A stretch of DNA of 64,000 bases from JAICMB01 sp963795935. Its GTDB lineage: Bacteria > Acidobacteriota > Terriglobia > Bryobacterales > Bryobacteraceae. Numbering within the stretch: the stretch's first letter is position 1; each line of letters starts with the position of its first letter. The position numbers and the translations under genes were made by a program. Positions 38,875 through 47,717 of this stretch are shown here, one piece after another. Under the pieces are notes generated by a model. That model saw only the letters and a list, made by a program, of their open reading frames with translations, was not told where the DNA came from and searched no databases. The stretch is from contig CAWCJO010000005.1 of assembly GCA_963795935.1 (NCBI GenBank), positions 274,301-338,300 of the forward strand, in the 5' to 3' direction.

Positions 38875-41365
38875 ATGAAGCGCGTGTGCCTTCTCGTTGC
38901 CGCGATATTCGTTGCGGCGTTTTCTTCAAGAGCCGCCACGGTTCGGGCCCGCTATTCCGGCGGTTACATGTACAGCTATTACGTGCCGCCACCGTCCAGC
39001 ACGCCGTGGCGTCCAGCCTGGTCGCCGGATGGCGAAAGTAGCGTTCTCGATGGCCGGTTCCATCTGGAAAATTCGTCTCGGCGAAACGGTGGCGTATCGA
39101 GCTCGCGGCTAATCGCACCTACGATTCCTCCCCAAGCTGGTCGCCCGACGGCCGCTGGATAGCCTACACAGCCGAAGACGAAAAGGGCGTAAATTTAAAA
39201 TTGTTGAATGTTGCCACCGGCGAGAGCCCGCCGCTCACCTCCGGCGGAGCAATCTCAATCTCGATCCAGTATGGTCACCCGATGGCAAGCGGCTCGCCTA
39301 TGTCCGCAACGAGCCCAAGGCCAGTTTCATATCTACGTGATGCCGTTTGAAAACGGCCATGCCGGCAGACGCCGGTCCGCATGACGGAGCCGCACAGTTT
39401 TGGCCATGCCCGGCTGTACTTCGGCGTCTTTGACGATCACATTCAGCCCTCCTGGTCTCCCGATGGCAAGGAATTCATGCTGGTTTCGAATCGCGGCATC
39501 TCGCTTGGTTCCGGCGCAATCTGGCGCGCGCCCGTCAGCCGGACGCTATGCGCAACGCCCGAATGGTCCTGCGCGAGGAAACGCTCTACCGCACGGAGCC
39601 GCAGTGGTCGCCCGACGGCAAGCGCATGCTTTATAGTTCCCATCGCGGGAGCCAGTACGACAATCTCTATGTCCTTCCGGTGACGGAGGCGAACCCTACC
39701 AACTCACACATGGCGATTGGGATCATTTCGATCCGCGCTGGTCCCCGACGGACGAGTGATCGCCTATATCTCCAACCAGCGCGGTTTCCGATCTGCGCCT
39801 TCTTCGAGCTCGGTGGGCGGAGAGGACGCGATGGTCGAGATTCGCCGTCGCGTCTACCGCCGTCCCATGGGAACCTCGAAGTGTATTTGAAAGATTCCGC
39901 GAGCGGGCCAACCCACGCCCGCCCGATCTATCTGCTGGCGTCCGACGGCAAAACCTATGTGCCCACAACCGCCTATCAGCGATGCCCACCCGTCCGCCAA
40001 GGGCGATTACTTCCACGCCAGCCCCATTTCCTCGTGGAAGTCCCCGCGGGACAGGTCACTCTGGAAGCGTGAAAGGCGTCGAGTACGCGCCACTCAAAAA
40101 GACCGTTACCGTGAAGGCCGGCTCGGTCACCCAGAATCCCGATGGACATCCGCCGGATGATTCACATGAACGCGCTCGGCTGGTATAGCGGGACGCGATC
40201 ATACGCACATGAACTACGGCGGCAACTTGCACAACACGCCCGAAAACATGATGTTCATGGGCAAACGCCGAAGATCTCAACATGATCGGCGAAAAGATCT
40301 GCAATAAGGATAACCGCATCTTCGACTGGCAGTATTTCACTGGCGGCCCCAGCAAATTATCTACCCCGATCACATTCTTGATTTTCGGCGAGGAGTACCG
40401 GCCGCCGTTCTACGGCCACATCAATCTCATCAATCTGAAAGAGCATCTGATATCGCCCTTCACGACGGGTTATGAACAGACCGCGATCGAGAGCCTTTAT
40501 CCCAGCAACACGGATATTTTCCGCATCGCGCGCAAGAAGGCGGTCTGGGCGGTTACGTCCATCCCTGGACACAGGACCCGCCAAGTCCGGCTATGCAGTG
40601 GCCCGCGGCTTCCCGGTGGATCTTGCGCTGGGCACGTTCGATTATCTGGAGGTGCTGACTCGCGCTCCTCACTTCACGAATTCCGTCAAGGTCTGGCACC
40701 GCGCGCTGAATTGCGGCTATAAAATCACAGCCTCCGCGGGCGAGGATTCGATTCTGAGCATGAACGCGTCGCCCATGCTGGGCTCACAGCCGCGTGTATG
40801 CCTATCTCGGAGAAAAGCTCACTTGGGACAATTGGGTGAATGCCATCCGGCACGGGCGGACCTTCGTGACCAATGGCCCTCTGATCCGTTTTGACGGTGG
40901 ACGGCGAAGTGCCCGGAAGCGAGATTCATCTTACCCGATTCGGGCGGTTCAGTGGAAGTCTCCGGGCAACTCGATTCCATCGTGCCGATGGACCGCATGG
41001 AACTGTACTTCAACGGCTCGGTGATCGAGACCATCGCGCCCACAAGCGGTGCGAAGGAAGGCGTTTTCCATAAACGCGTCCCCGTCACTCAAAGCGGCTG
41101 GTTCACTTTCCGGGCCATCAGCAACGGGAAGCCGGCCTCCCGTCGACGATACCGTACGTCGTTGCCGAAACAAGCCCGGTTTACGTGTACTGAGGCAATC
41201 AACCTATCCGTTCGCGCGAGGACGCCGAATACTTCGTCATCTGGATCGACGACATCACGCGCCAGGCCCAGGCTCATCCCGGCTGGCGTTCGGAAAGCCG
41301 AGCGCAAACATGTGCTCGACCAGTTCGCCGAAGCAAAGCGCATTCTGGAGCAGCGCGCCCGCTGA
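38875..41365 (+). pseudogene. Second CehA-type metallohydrolase with PD40, heavily frameshifted
   Basis: A paralogue of the gene before it with about the same span (2.49 kb). Recognisable landmarks in alternating frames: signal peptide (MKRVCLLVAAIFVAAF), WSPDG repeats, MIGEKICNKDNRIFDWQYF, EEYRPPFYGHINLINLKEHL, NCGYKITASAGEDS, and near the end WVNAIRHGRTFVTNGPLI and RILEQRAR. At least ten indels; examples are one extra base near 39035 and one missing near 40073. The paralogue and the next gene are clean, so this copy has either decayed or was sequenced badly. Possibly related substrate to the intact copy. Confidence 0.8.
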
Positions 41366-41422
41366 GGCGAAGCAATAATAGCAGGGGACCCGGTCTTACA
41401 AACTTTTGGAGGTGTTCATCTA

Positions 41423-42319
41423 GTGCGTGCCGCTATTGCATGTTTCATTTCAGCAGGACTTATAGGATCGGTGACGCCGGCTTACGGCCAGGTGTTCCGG
41501 CTTACCCGTGAGCAGATGATCAAATACACGGCCAAGAGTCCATTTGAGCGCTTCGCGGATGGAAGGCCTAAGGTCGATGACAAGCTGCTCGAGAGAGTCA
41601 AGGGGCTCTCACTCGAAGAAGCTTGGGGTATTTTGTTGTCGAAGGGCTATAAGCACCAGTTCGCGGGCTGGGGCTTCCAGGTACTGCATCCGGGCAAGAC
41701 GCTTGTCGGCCGCGCGGTAACCGCTCAGTATCTTCCCTGGCGGCCGGACTTAGGGGCAACGCTGGACGCGGATGCAAGAGCCGAGGGCCTTCCAAGAGGC
41801 CAGAACCAAAAAGTCATCGACTTGCTTCAATTGAACGATGTGCCGGTGATCGATCTCATGGGAGCGACCCCGGGACACAATTTCGGCGGCGACAATCTGC
41901 AGGCGGCGGTCTACGGGCGTACCAAGACAGGCGCGGTGATTGATGGGACCATTCGGGACGTCGAAGGTATCAAGGAACTCCCGACTCAGATCTTCTTCAA
42001 GGCGGCGCACCCGGCGGCCGTCAGCGAGGTCATGGTTGTCGGTATCAATATACCGATCAAACTTGGGGAGGCGGTGGTGCTTCCCGGCGATGTGGTGCTT
42101 GGCAACGACGAAGGAGTGATCTTCATTCCCCCGCAGTTGGTGAAAGAGATCTGCGATACCGCCGATATGACGCACATCCACGACGATTGGACAAAGGAGA
42201 AGTTTCTCACCGGGAAATACAAGGCGAGCGAGCTTTACGGCGGTCCGGGCCTCTCGCCCGAGCTGCAAAAGGAATACGATGCCTATGTCAAGAAGCGGAT
42301 GGCTGAACTGAATCAATAG
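41423..42319 (+). CDS. Exported RraA-family protein (HMG aldolase-like)
   Basis: A 298-aa protein with a signal peptide (MRAAIACFISAGLIGSVTPAYG) followed by an RraA-like domain: IDLMGATPGHNFGGDN and GAVIDGTIRDVEGIKEL (the R-D and metal-ligand region), EAVVLPGDVVLGNDEGVIFIPP. A GTG start at 41423 follows a GGAGGT site. It ends the operon; the product is probably a periplasmic lyase/aldolase acting after the CehA-type hydrolysis (inference). Distinct from the cytosolic-looking RraA-like protein at 889. Confidence 0.82.
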   Translation: MRAAIACFISAGLIGSVTPAYGQVFRLTREQMIKYTAKSPFERFADGRPKVDDKLLERVKGLSLEEAWGILLSKGYKHQFAGWGFQVLHPGKTLVGRAVTAQYLPWRPDLGATLDADARAEGLPRGQNQKVIDLLQLNDVPVIDLMGATPGHNFGGDNLQAAVYGRTKTGAVIDGTIRDVEGIKELPTQIFFKAAHPAAVSEVMVVGINIPIKLGEAVVLPGDVVLGNDEGVIFIPPQLVKEICDTADMTHIHDDWTKEKFLTGKYKASELYGGPGLSPELQKEYDAYVKKRMAELNQ

Positions 42320-42410
42320 TTTCTCCACTTGGCAGATTTGCGACCGTTAGTTCGTCGAAAGTAACCGAGTCTCGAAACTGGGCGCGTTACGCCTCGCAGA
42401 CGGCCGCGCT

Positions 42411-42953
42411 TCACGAGAAACCGCTCGTATGTTCGACTTCACACTCAAACTCGGGACCGTCTTCGCTCTTGCTGCACTGCAACTTTCTGCCGCGGACCCC
42501 ACCTTTCTGCACCGGTACGTGCCGGACATACAATTCAAGCCGGTAGACCTGACCACAACCACCGCGCATTACAGGCCGATCTTCGGCGTTGGTGACGCCG
42601 CGGAAAAACAACTCAAGGGGATTGCGCGATACGGCGAGCTTACGGTCGATCCCGGAGGCAGCAGCGAAATCGAAGTCGAAATTATTCAGGTCCACGTTAA
42701 GAACACTGAGTGCGCGCTGTTTCACCTGGTACCTCTTGCCATCCGGTCCGATCAGATCAAAGCCTTGCTGATTTGTAAGGGACGCTGGTAGAAGATCTAA
42801 CTCCAGGGCGACGAATAGCTCGGCGAGAAGCGAGGGTGTCAGGTTGCGATTGAATTCGCGCTTGAAATGGATAAGAGCCAGCACGGCATTACGCATTGCA
42901 TCGCGTTTGGTATCCGGGACCGTTTGCGGTCCCATTGCGGTGTCGCTGCTCAT
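42411..42953 (-). pseudogene. Restriction-endonuclease-like (PD-(D/E)XK type) protein, 3' part replaced
   Basis: MSSDTAMGPQTVPDTKRD is followed by NLTPSLLAELFVALELDLLPA and NQQGFDLIGPDGKRYQVKQRA. The G-F-D and Q-V-K residues fit the D-(E/Q)-x-K catalytic core of small restriction-like proteins (DUF6998-like). From about 42665 on, the frame is antisense to the cupin fragment and no longer looks like the family, so the true C-terminus is lost. The gene starts at 42953 in the ATGA overlap with the preceding hypothetical gene. Confidence 0.55.
42429..42665 (+). pseudogene. Exported cupin-type protein fragment
   Basis: MFDFTLKLGTVFALAALQLSA then DPTFLHRYVPDIQF, TTTAHYRPIFGVGDAAEKQ and ELTVDPGGSSEI match the start of small acidobacterial exported cupin proteins. 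The frame then runs antisense to the nuclease-like gene, so only the first ~80 codons survive. Confidence 0.6.
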
Positions 42954-43549
42954 GGTTTTGCTTCCGGAGTTGCTGCCATTGCCGATGCTTGAATCAGGTC
43001 GAGCAACTGACCTGCGGCGGTAACGGCATCGGCATAGGTGACCGTTCTTTGATCGTGAACACCACGCGGCGTGTGCTTCAGGTCATTGACCTGGCTGTGA
43101 ACCAAATCGAGTTTGCCGTGCTGCCATCCGGAGAAGCGAGATTTCGCTTTCTTACGGAGGGCAGGCACATGTTCCTCAGTTCCGATAATAATCTTCAGGA
43201 CGCGATGGTAAACAGCCGCGGTTCTGAATAGGCCATTGTTGAAATAAAACCCGGCGACCCATTTCCCGTCGGTGCGCAGCGCGCCTTTGGCGATTCTCTT
43301 CGCACGCTTCTCGACCGCTGCTAATTCAATAGGGCTCGTACGGTCCTGGAAGCCGTGCTGCTTGGCCTGGATCAAAGAGTAGACCGCACCCAAGAAGTCG
43401 TCGAGGGAACCCGCCAGGTTTGGATCGTTCCGGCCACCGGCTGCTGACAATAGTTTCGAGATCCCGCCTGCATACCCAACGAGTACGGCATATACGGGGT
43501 CTTTGAGGTCGAGCGTAAGCGCTGCAGTGCTCTTGGTGGTTTTTTCCAT
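42950..43549 (-). CDS. Hypothetical protein paired with the nuclease-like gene
   Basis: About 199 aa from an ATG at 43549 (MEKTTKSTAALTLDLKDPV). Alpha-helical with basic patches (ELAAVEKRAKRIAKGALR, RVLKIIIGTEEHVPALRKKA). Overlaps the start of the nuclease-like gene by four bases, a translational-coupling layout. A DUF3489-like piece lies immediately upstream. No family assigned; in context it could be the partner of a restriction-type or toxin-type gene. Confidence 0.6.
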   Translation of the reverse strand: MEKTTKSTAALTLDLKDPVYAVLVGYAGGISKLLSAAGGRNDPNLAGSLDDFLGAVYSLIQAKQHGFQDRTSPIELAAVEKRAKRIAKGALRTDGKWVAGFYFNNGLFRTAAVYHRVLKIIIGTEEHVPALRKKAKSRFSGWQHGKLDLVHSQVNDLKHTPRGVHDQRTVTYADAVTAAGQLLDLIQASAMAATPEAKP

Positions 43550-43550
43550 A

Positions 43551-43796
43551 CTACGGTCGCAGTCTTGGCTTGATCTGGAGGTCATTTGCAGACCAGCCGA
43601 AGTACAGACGGACGCTTATTGCCTCAACTGCACGGGCAGACATGCCCTTGCCGGCAGTGGAGAAAAAGCCGCGTATGCTGTGGGCCTGCCACCCGGCAGC
43701 TTTCATGATTTCGGCGAGGGTGGCGCCTTTGACCCGCCTTCGTGCGCGATGGCAGATAGACTTTTGAATGTACAATTGGACGTTTGAATCGAACAT
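43551..43796 (-). pseudogene. DUF3489-like fragment
   Basis: RRVKGATLAEIMKAAGWQAHSIRGFFSTAGKG matches the DUF3489 core (KGATLAEIM...GWQAHSVRGF), which is common next to phage/ICE recombinases. The end of the domain differs, so one or more shifts are present. It stops at 43551, one base before the next start. Confidence 0.55.
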
Positions 43797-43819
43797 CGAT
43801 GGCGTCGACGAGTAAACGC

Positions 43820-43927
43820 TCTATTGCGAACAGTCATGAACACAGTCCCCGAATTGATGTTCACCATGCTTCCGTCCCCTTGCGCGCGCATCAGCGGAAT
43901 CACAGCCTGCATTGGCCCCATCTCCAC
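43820..43927 (-). pseudogene. Short-chain dehydrogenase fragment
   Basis: MGPMQAVIPLMRAQGDGSMVNINSG is the beta4/alphaE-beta5 region of an SDR enzyme (VNISSG motif). Only about 35 codons; both ends missing. Directly upstream of the DUF3489 fragment. Confidence 0.55.
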
Positions 43928-43929
43928 CA

Positions 43930-45096
43930 GTAGCTGGCGGACAAGTCTGGCGCTGGGCGCGCCAAGCGATCGAGGTTCAAAGGAACAAAGCCTTGTCGCG
44001 AGTCCATATTACCGCATCGAGCAGAGGCCGACTTGAACGAAGTCTGCGAATGCGTGTTTCTCGCCGACAGGAGCTGGCAAGTCAACGGGCCACAACTGCC
44101 CAAACTGCACACGTTGGCGTTGAAGATAATTCTCGACCTCGGAGCGCTTCGTTCCAACTGCGCAGATCAGATGTTGGCGTCGGGGGCAACGTAGATATCG
44201 AGCGGAATCCGGACCGGCGAATCACTGGGTATGTGGACCAGGATCACCTGCGTCGAGGTGAGCGAAAAGCCGCTCGAAAGCGGAAAGCCCCGCCCGTTCA
44301 TACAAGCCCGCCGTCAATCTTCGCCCGGGTGTTAACGGGGTGGAAGTAGTGGTCCGCTACATCACCCGCGCGCCGCAGCGCAACGCCGTAAAGTCGAAGC
44401 TCTTCCAGGCCATCGTCGGCCTGCTTCGTAAGCCTGCATAGCGGCCGCCAGCGCCAGTACGATGTTCCCGTCGTCGCTCCGTCCCGGCCAACTGAGCCTG
44501 CGCGTTGGACAGGCCAGCGATGCGGAATAAACATATACTACAGCAAAGACCGTAGTAGGCGCTAAGAAAGTCGTTAAAAGAATGTGAGATTAAATAACGT
44601 TCTTCCATTTATGTAAAATGTACGCCATTTACGGCTGCTCAGTCGTCCCCCTGCTTATCCGATAAAGCGGGCGTATACTTACTATCGCATTGAAAGGAAA
44701 CTCGCCACGGCACCTTGATGCGAAAGTCCAACCGGCTGTTTTCACCCAAAACCCAGCCGATCTACTGCCGCTCCCGCACGGGGCGTACTCCCTTATTTTC
44801 ATGGCCTACATGCGTTTCTGTAGGAGAATTCCAGTCGCGATTTGCACTTCAATGATGTTCTCACTGTTTCGAACAAGGGTTATTCACTTGCGCACTGACA
44901 TGGCCTCACCGGGTGCTAAGCCGTCCTCGGCAATTTCCAACCTCTGCGAACGCTGCCCGGCATGCGCCGGACTGCTCTTTTTGGCTGGCCTTCTGCTGAT
45001 CTCTAAAACGCTCTGGAGCATTCGGCGGCGGTGCGGCAGCTGCGGCACGATCGTGCACGACCACTCCCACGGTTCGGAAATGCTACCTTGTGAATC
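43930..45096. other. Gene-poor stretch with unassigned remnants
   Basis: Several frames are open by chance. A minus-strand phrase near 43985-44030 (LLDAVIWTRDKAL) looks like the end of a VapC-type PIN protein but is too short to call. Another frame (VENYLQRQRVQFGQLWPVDLP, minus strand) has codon-like character, unassigned. I see no complete gene here. Confidence 0.4.
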
Positions 45097-45444
45097 TTGG
45101 GGCCCGACTCCTTCTATTGTCTCGTGCAGTACGCAGAGCCCGGAGGTCAAGTCCGAAACATAGGCGTCCTGCTCTACGATGCCGCCGCAAGCCGTGTGCT
45201 AGGCCGGTTCGTCGAGGACTATGGGTTTATAAAAGACCCGGAGGACAGGGAAGTGGTCGCCGAGATTGGCTTCGATCTCGTCCGGCAAGTGTCCGAAGCC
45301 CCTGACCCCCTGGACATAATCAACCACTTGGAAGACAGCCTCTCGAACGTTGTCCTGATCTCTGAGCGCAGGCCGGTGTTGATCGCTGCTGATGCCGAGC
45401 TGCAGCTCGGGCTGTTGGGCAAAATGCTTCTTGCAACACCATAA
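45097..45444 (+). CDS. DUF3037-like protein, probably 5'-truncated
   Basis: DSFYCLVQYAEPGGQVRNIGVLLYD, then VEDYGFIKDPEDREVVAEIGFDLV, match the start of DUF3037 proteins (Y-x-x-V-x-Y...NIGV). The only available start is a weak TTG at 45097 and the family is often longer, so the gene may be truncated or use another start. The function of DUF3037 is unknown. Confidence 0.5.
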   Translation: MGPDSFYCLVQYAEPGGQVRNIGVLLYDAAASRVLGRFVEDYGFIKDPEDREVVAEIGFDLVRQVSEAPDPLDIINHLEDSLSNVVLISERRPVLIAADAELQLGLLGKMLLATP

Positions 45445-45599
45445 TCCGGCAGAATTGTTCTTCGTTGAATTTTAGAAATTCTCAGCATCTCCCAAGGCCT
45501 CGAGAGTCGAGTCAGGCACGGCCCATAAGCAGTGCAAGACCAACTCAAGCCGATGCAAATGCGCAGGGAGTTGCTCGCCCCGGCCGACACCAACGCTGC

Positions 45600-45690
45600 G
45601 TCAAGCCAACGACATCGGGTTTGCCGTCGTGATTTACGTCGATCACCATGACGGAGTACCCGCCGCGAATGTCGGGACAGCGCCTGCAGG
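45600..45690 (-). pseudogene. FG-GAP repeat remnant
   Basis: DIRGGYSVMVIDVNHDGKPDVVGL is a single FG-GAP repeat with the D-x-N-x-D-G-x-P-D motif. Neighbouring sequence does not extend it. Relic of a larger exported protein. Confidence 0.55.
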
Positions 45691-45724
45691 CTGCTGTATG
45701 CCATCGCGCCTCGCCGGCCGTTAG

Positions 45725-45905
45725 GCGAAATTACAATCGACGATGTTCAATCGCGATCTGGCGTCCGCGTGACTTTGCTGGAGGGCGGCCACACGATCGA
45801 GTCACGGCTCAGCCGGGCAAGCTCCATATCCGCGTTCCGGAGCGCCTTGCCGCGAATTTGCCGGAGCGGCAGGCTTATGTTTTCAAGATCGAGGGAGCGA
45901 GCTGA
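45725..45905 (+). pseudogene. Glycoside-hydrolase C-terminal fragment (alpha-L-fucosidase-like)
   Basis: EITIDDVQSRSGVRVTLLEGG and, after a one-base break near 45805, AQPGKLHIRVPERLAANLPE and AYVFKIEGAS with a TGA stop. This matches the C-terminal beta-sandwich of fucosidase-type enzymes (L-x-V-x-x-P...YVLKI). Only the end of the gene is present. Confidence 0.45.
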
Positions 45906-45989
45906 ACGGACGGACAGAAAGGGATCATCGCAATTGACCGCGACTGCGGCGCCCCCCGGCGACATCGCCCCGATGCTGTCGCGCAGCAC

Positions 45990-46140
45990 CTGCTCGTCGC
46001 GAAACTGCTCCGGGTCTGTGCCGCCCTCGCGATTGGTCAGCGTGTTGCGGTTGGAGCCGGTCGCGACCAGCATGTCGGTCGTCCGCTTGGGCAGTAGATC
46101 CCCCGCAAGCTGCTCGTTTGCGCCCCGTGCGATTCCTGGC
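45990..46140 (-). pseudogene. DUF1549/DUF1553-type (planctomycete-cytochrome-associated) fragment
   Basis: GDLLPKRTTDMLVATGSNRNTLTNREGG and PEQFRDEQVL match the highly characteristic ATGFNRNTLTNREGG core of DUF1549/DUF1553 proteins. About 45 codons remain on the minus strand. Confidence 0.6.
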
Positions 46141-46154
46141 TATGCTCTGGTCTT

Positions 46155-46742
46155 ATGGCCGATGAACCCTCGCCTCCATACCATCAATTGATGTACGGCC
46201 TTCTTTACCCCGGCGTCCTGGGCACCGGTATTGTGCTTACCGCCGTCCGCGCAGCCCATGACGCATCTTTTTCCAATGCGCTCCTTGATCCGGCGCTCCA
46301 TGTTGCCGTTACTGCCGCGATATTTTTCATGGCATCGTTTGTCTCGGCATTCTACTGGCCGCCACCGATCGCCCATGAGGCCCACATACCTAAATATTCC
46401 GAAGGCGCGTTCATCTTCGATTTGATAGAGATCGTCCTGATGTTTATCTGCTTTCACTATCTCCGGCTGTTCGAGTTGCCCGAAATAGTCGCGCCAAGGC
46501 TTTTTCCGGCTTATACGGCCTTAGCCATCGATGTTCTGTTGCAGTTCCTATGGCGTCGGGCGGCAGGAATCGAAAACTGGTACAACCTGTGGCCGCTTAG
46601 GTGCCTGACAGCCGCAATTTTGATGGCCGGCGCGTTCTTTGGCGAACAATCCCCGGTTATCACGATCTCCATCACTGGCCTCGTCCTCGCGTTTGTTGTT
46701 TACTATATTTCAAAAGACCCGCGTTACCGTGATCATGTTTAG
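46155..46742 (+). CDS. Integral membrane protein of unknown function
   Basis: A 195-aa protein with five hydrophobic helices (about residues 12-30, 45-66, 83-103, 115-132, 150-188). The start MADEPSPPYHQL at 46155 is the first in-frame ATG. No signal, no motif of a named family. Frame intact, which is unusual for this part of the window. Confidence 0.6.
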   Translation: MADEPSPPYHQLMYGLLYPGVLGTGIVLTAVRAAHDASFSNALLDPALHVAVTAAIFFMASFVSAFYWPPPIAHEAHIPKYSEGAFIFDLIEIVLMFICFHYLRLFELPEIVAPRLFPAYTALAIDVLLQFLWRRAAGIENWYNLWPLRCLTAAILMAGAFFGEQSPVITISITGLVLAFVVYYISKDPRYRDHV

Positions 46743-46743
46743 G

Positions 46744-46842
46744 CGGCCCCGTCCATTGAGGCCGACAAGATCGATTGCGTGGTGGTTTACAAGGTGGACC
46801 GCCTGAGCCGCTCGTTGCTGGATTTTGCGCGTTTGATGTCGG
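46744..46842 (+). pseudogene. Serine-recombinase fragment
   Basis: AASIEADKIDCVVVYKVDRLSRSLLDFARLM is the conserved beta-strand and helix (YKVDRLSRS) of the resolvase catalytic domain. Only about 33 codons; no catalytic Ser or DNA-binding part. Evidence of a former mobile element. Confidence 0.7.
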
Positions 46843-47230
46843 CTTCCTTATCTGAGGACCGGCGACGAGATCCGCCATCACGAGATTCAGCATTAACACG
46901 GTGAGCAAGAGAGCGCTTCCGCCGAACACTCGGGTCCCCAAGTGGTTTGTCGAAAGCGATCATGCTGTTAATGCTGTGTGCCCGACGGAGGCAGTTTGTC
47001 TTGGGCATACCCCGATGGTGGTAAACCCGATGTAACGGCGGCATCCTCTCCTGCTCCCGTTCCGGCGTGGCGTCCGCGCCTGCCCCATATCGGCAAACAT
47101 CAAGCTCTATCATCACATAAAGCAGAGGTTTCAAAATCGCAGGCGCAAGTGCCTCGCTTGCAGTTTCGTCATCCCCGACGTTTCGAGCAACGCCGGAAAC
47201 CAAACGATAATACACGTTGGTTTTCGAACA
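46843..47230. other. Stretch without a recognisable gene
   Basis: Open frames are short and conflict between strands. One minus-strand phrase (KPLGTRVFGGSALLLTVLMLN) superficially recalls the ribosomal protein L14 end but does not continue as such. I see nothing supportable here. Confidence 0.3.
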
Positions 47231-47714
47231 TCAGGCAGGCTTTGTTAATCTTTTTTGGCACTCAATTTCCAGATGAGGGTATAGCATCGCGATTCCGGAG
47301 AGAACGCGATCCGTAGCCGCACTGTCATCAACACGAACTGGTCTCCGGAACCTAACCGTGAACGATTTGATCCTCGCGCTGAACAGATAGTCGACCTCAA
47401 TCCTTTCCAGCGTTGCCGACGGCAGAATCAATGGAATGTAGTTGGGTGGTCGCCCATGTTTCAAATTGTAACGTCGCAACGCGGCCTGACGGAGTTCTTC
47501 TCGCGATAATGGCTGTTGACATAAATCCTCCAAGCATAAATCGTTGACATCTGGATCCATTTCTGGTGCCGGCCCTTCTTCAGCTTGCATGCTCTCAAAC
47601 TTTGGGTCGCCCTCCATGCCGGCTACGATGTCCTCGTAGTAGAGATCCACCTGTTGGTGATCGCCATGGAGGACTTTGCTGGGGCGGCTAAAGAGCCGTT
47701 TGATTGTGCGAATG
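47231..47714 (-). pseudogene. Hypothetical gene cut by the IS256-type element
   Basis: The frame reads from the IS boundary (SIRTIKRLFSRPSKVLHGD) through VDLYYEDIVAGMEG to the stop after EIECQKRLTKPA. The first usable start inside is GTG at 47650, but codon-like reading extends to the insertion site, so the 5' end was probably lost. Acidic mid part (AEEGPAPEMDPDVNDL) and a basic beta-rich end. No family. Confidence 0.5.
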
Positions 47715-47717
47715 GAA

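Noticed and set aside
44690..45163. Open frame of 157 codons before the DUF3037-like gene
   Set aside because: Mixed composition, no motif, no ribosome-binding site, overlaps the more convincing DUF3037 frame.
46672..46941. KPLGTRVFGGS phrase taken as ribosomal protein L14
   Set aside because: Only six residues match and the rest does not continue like L14.
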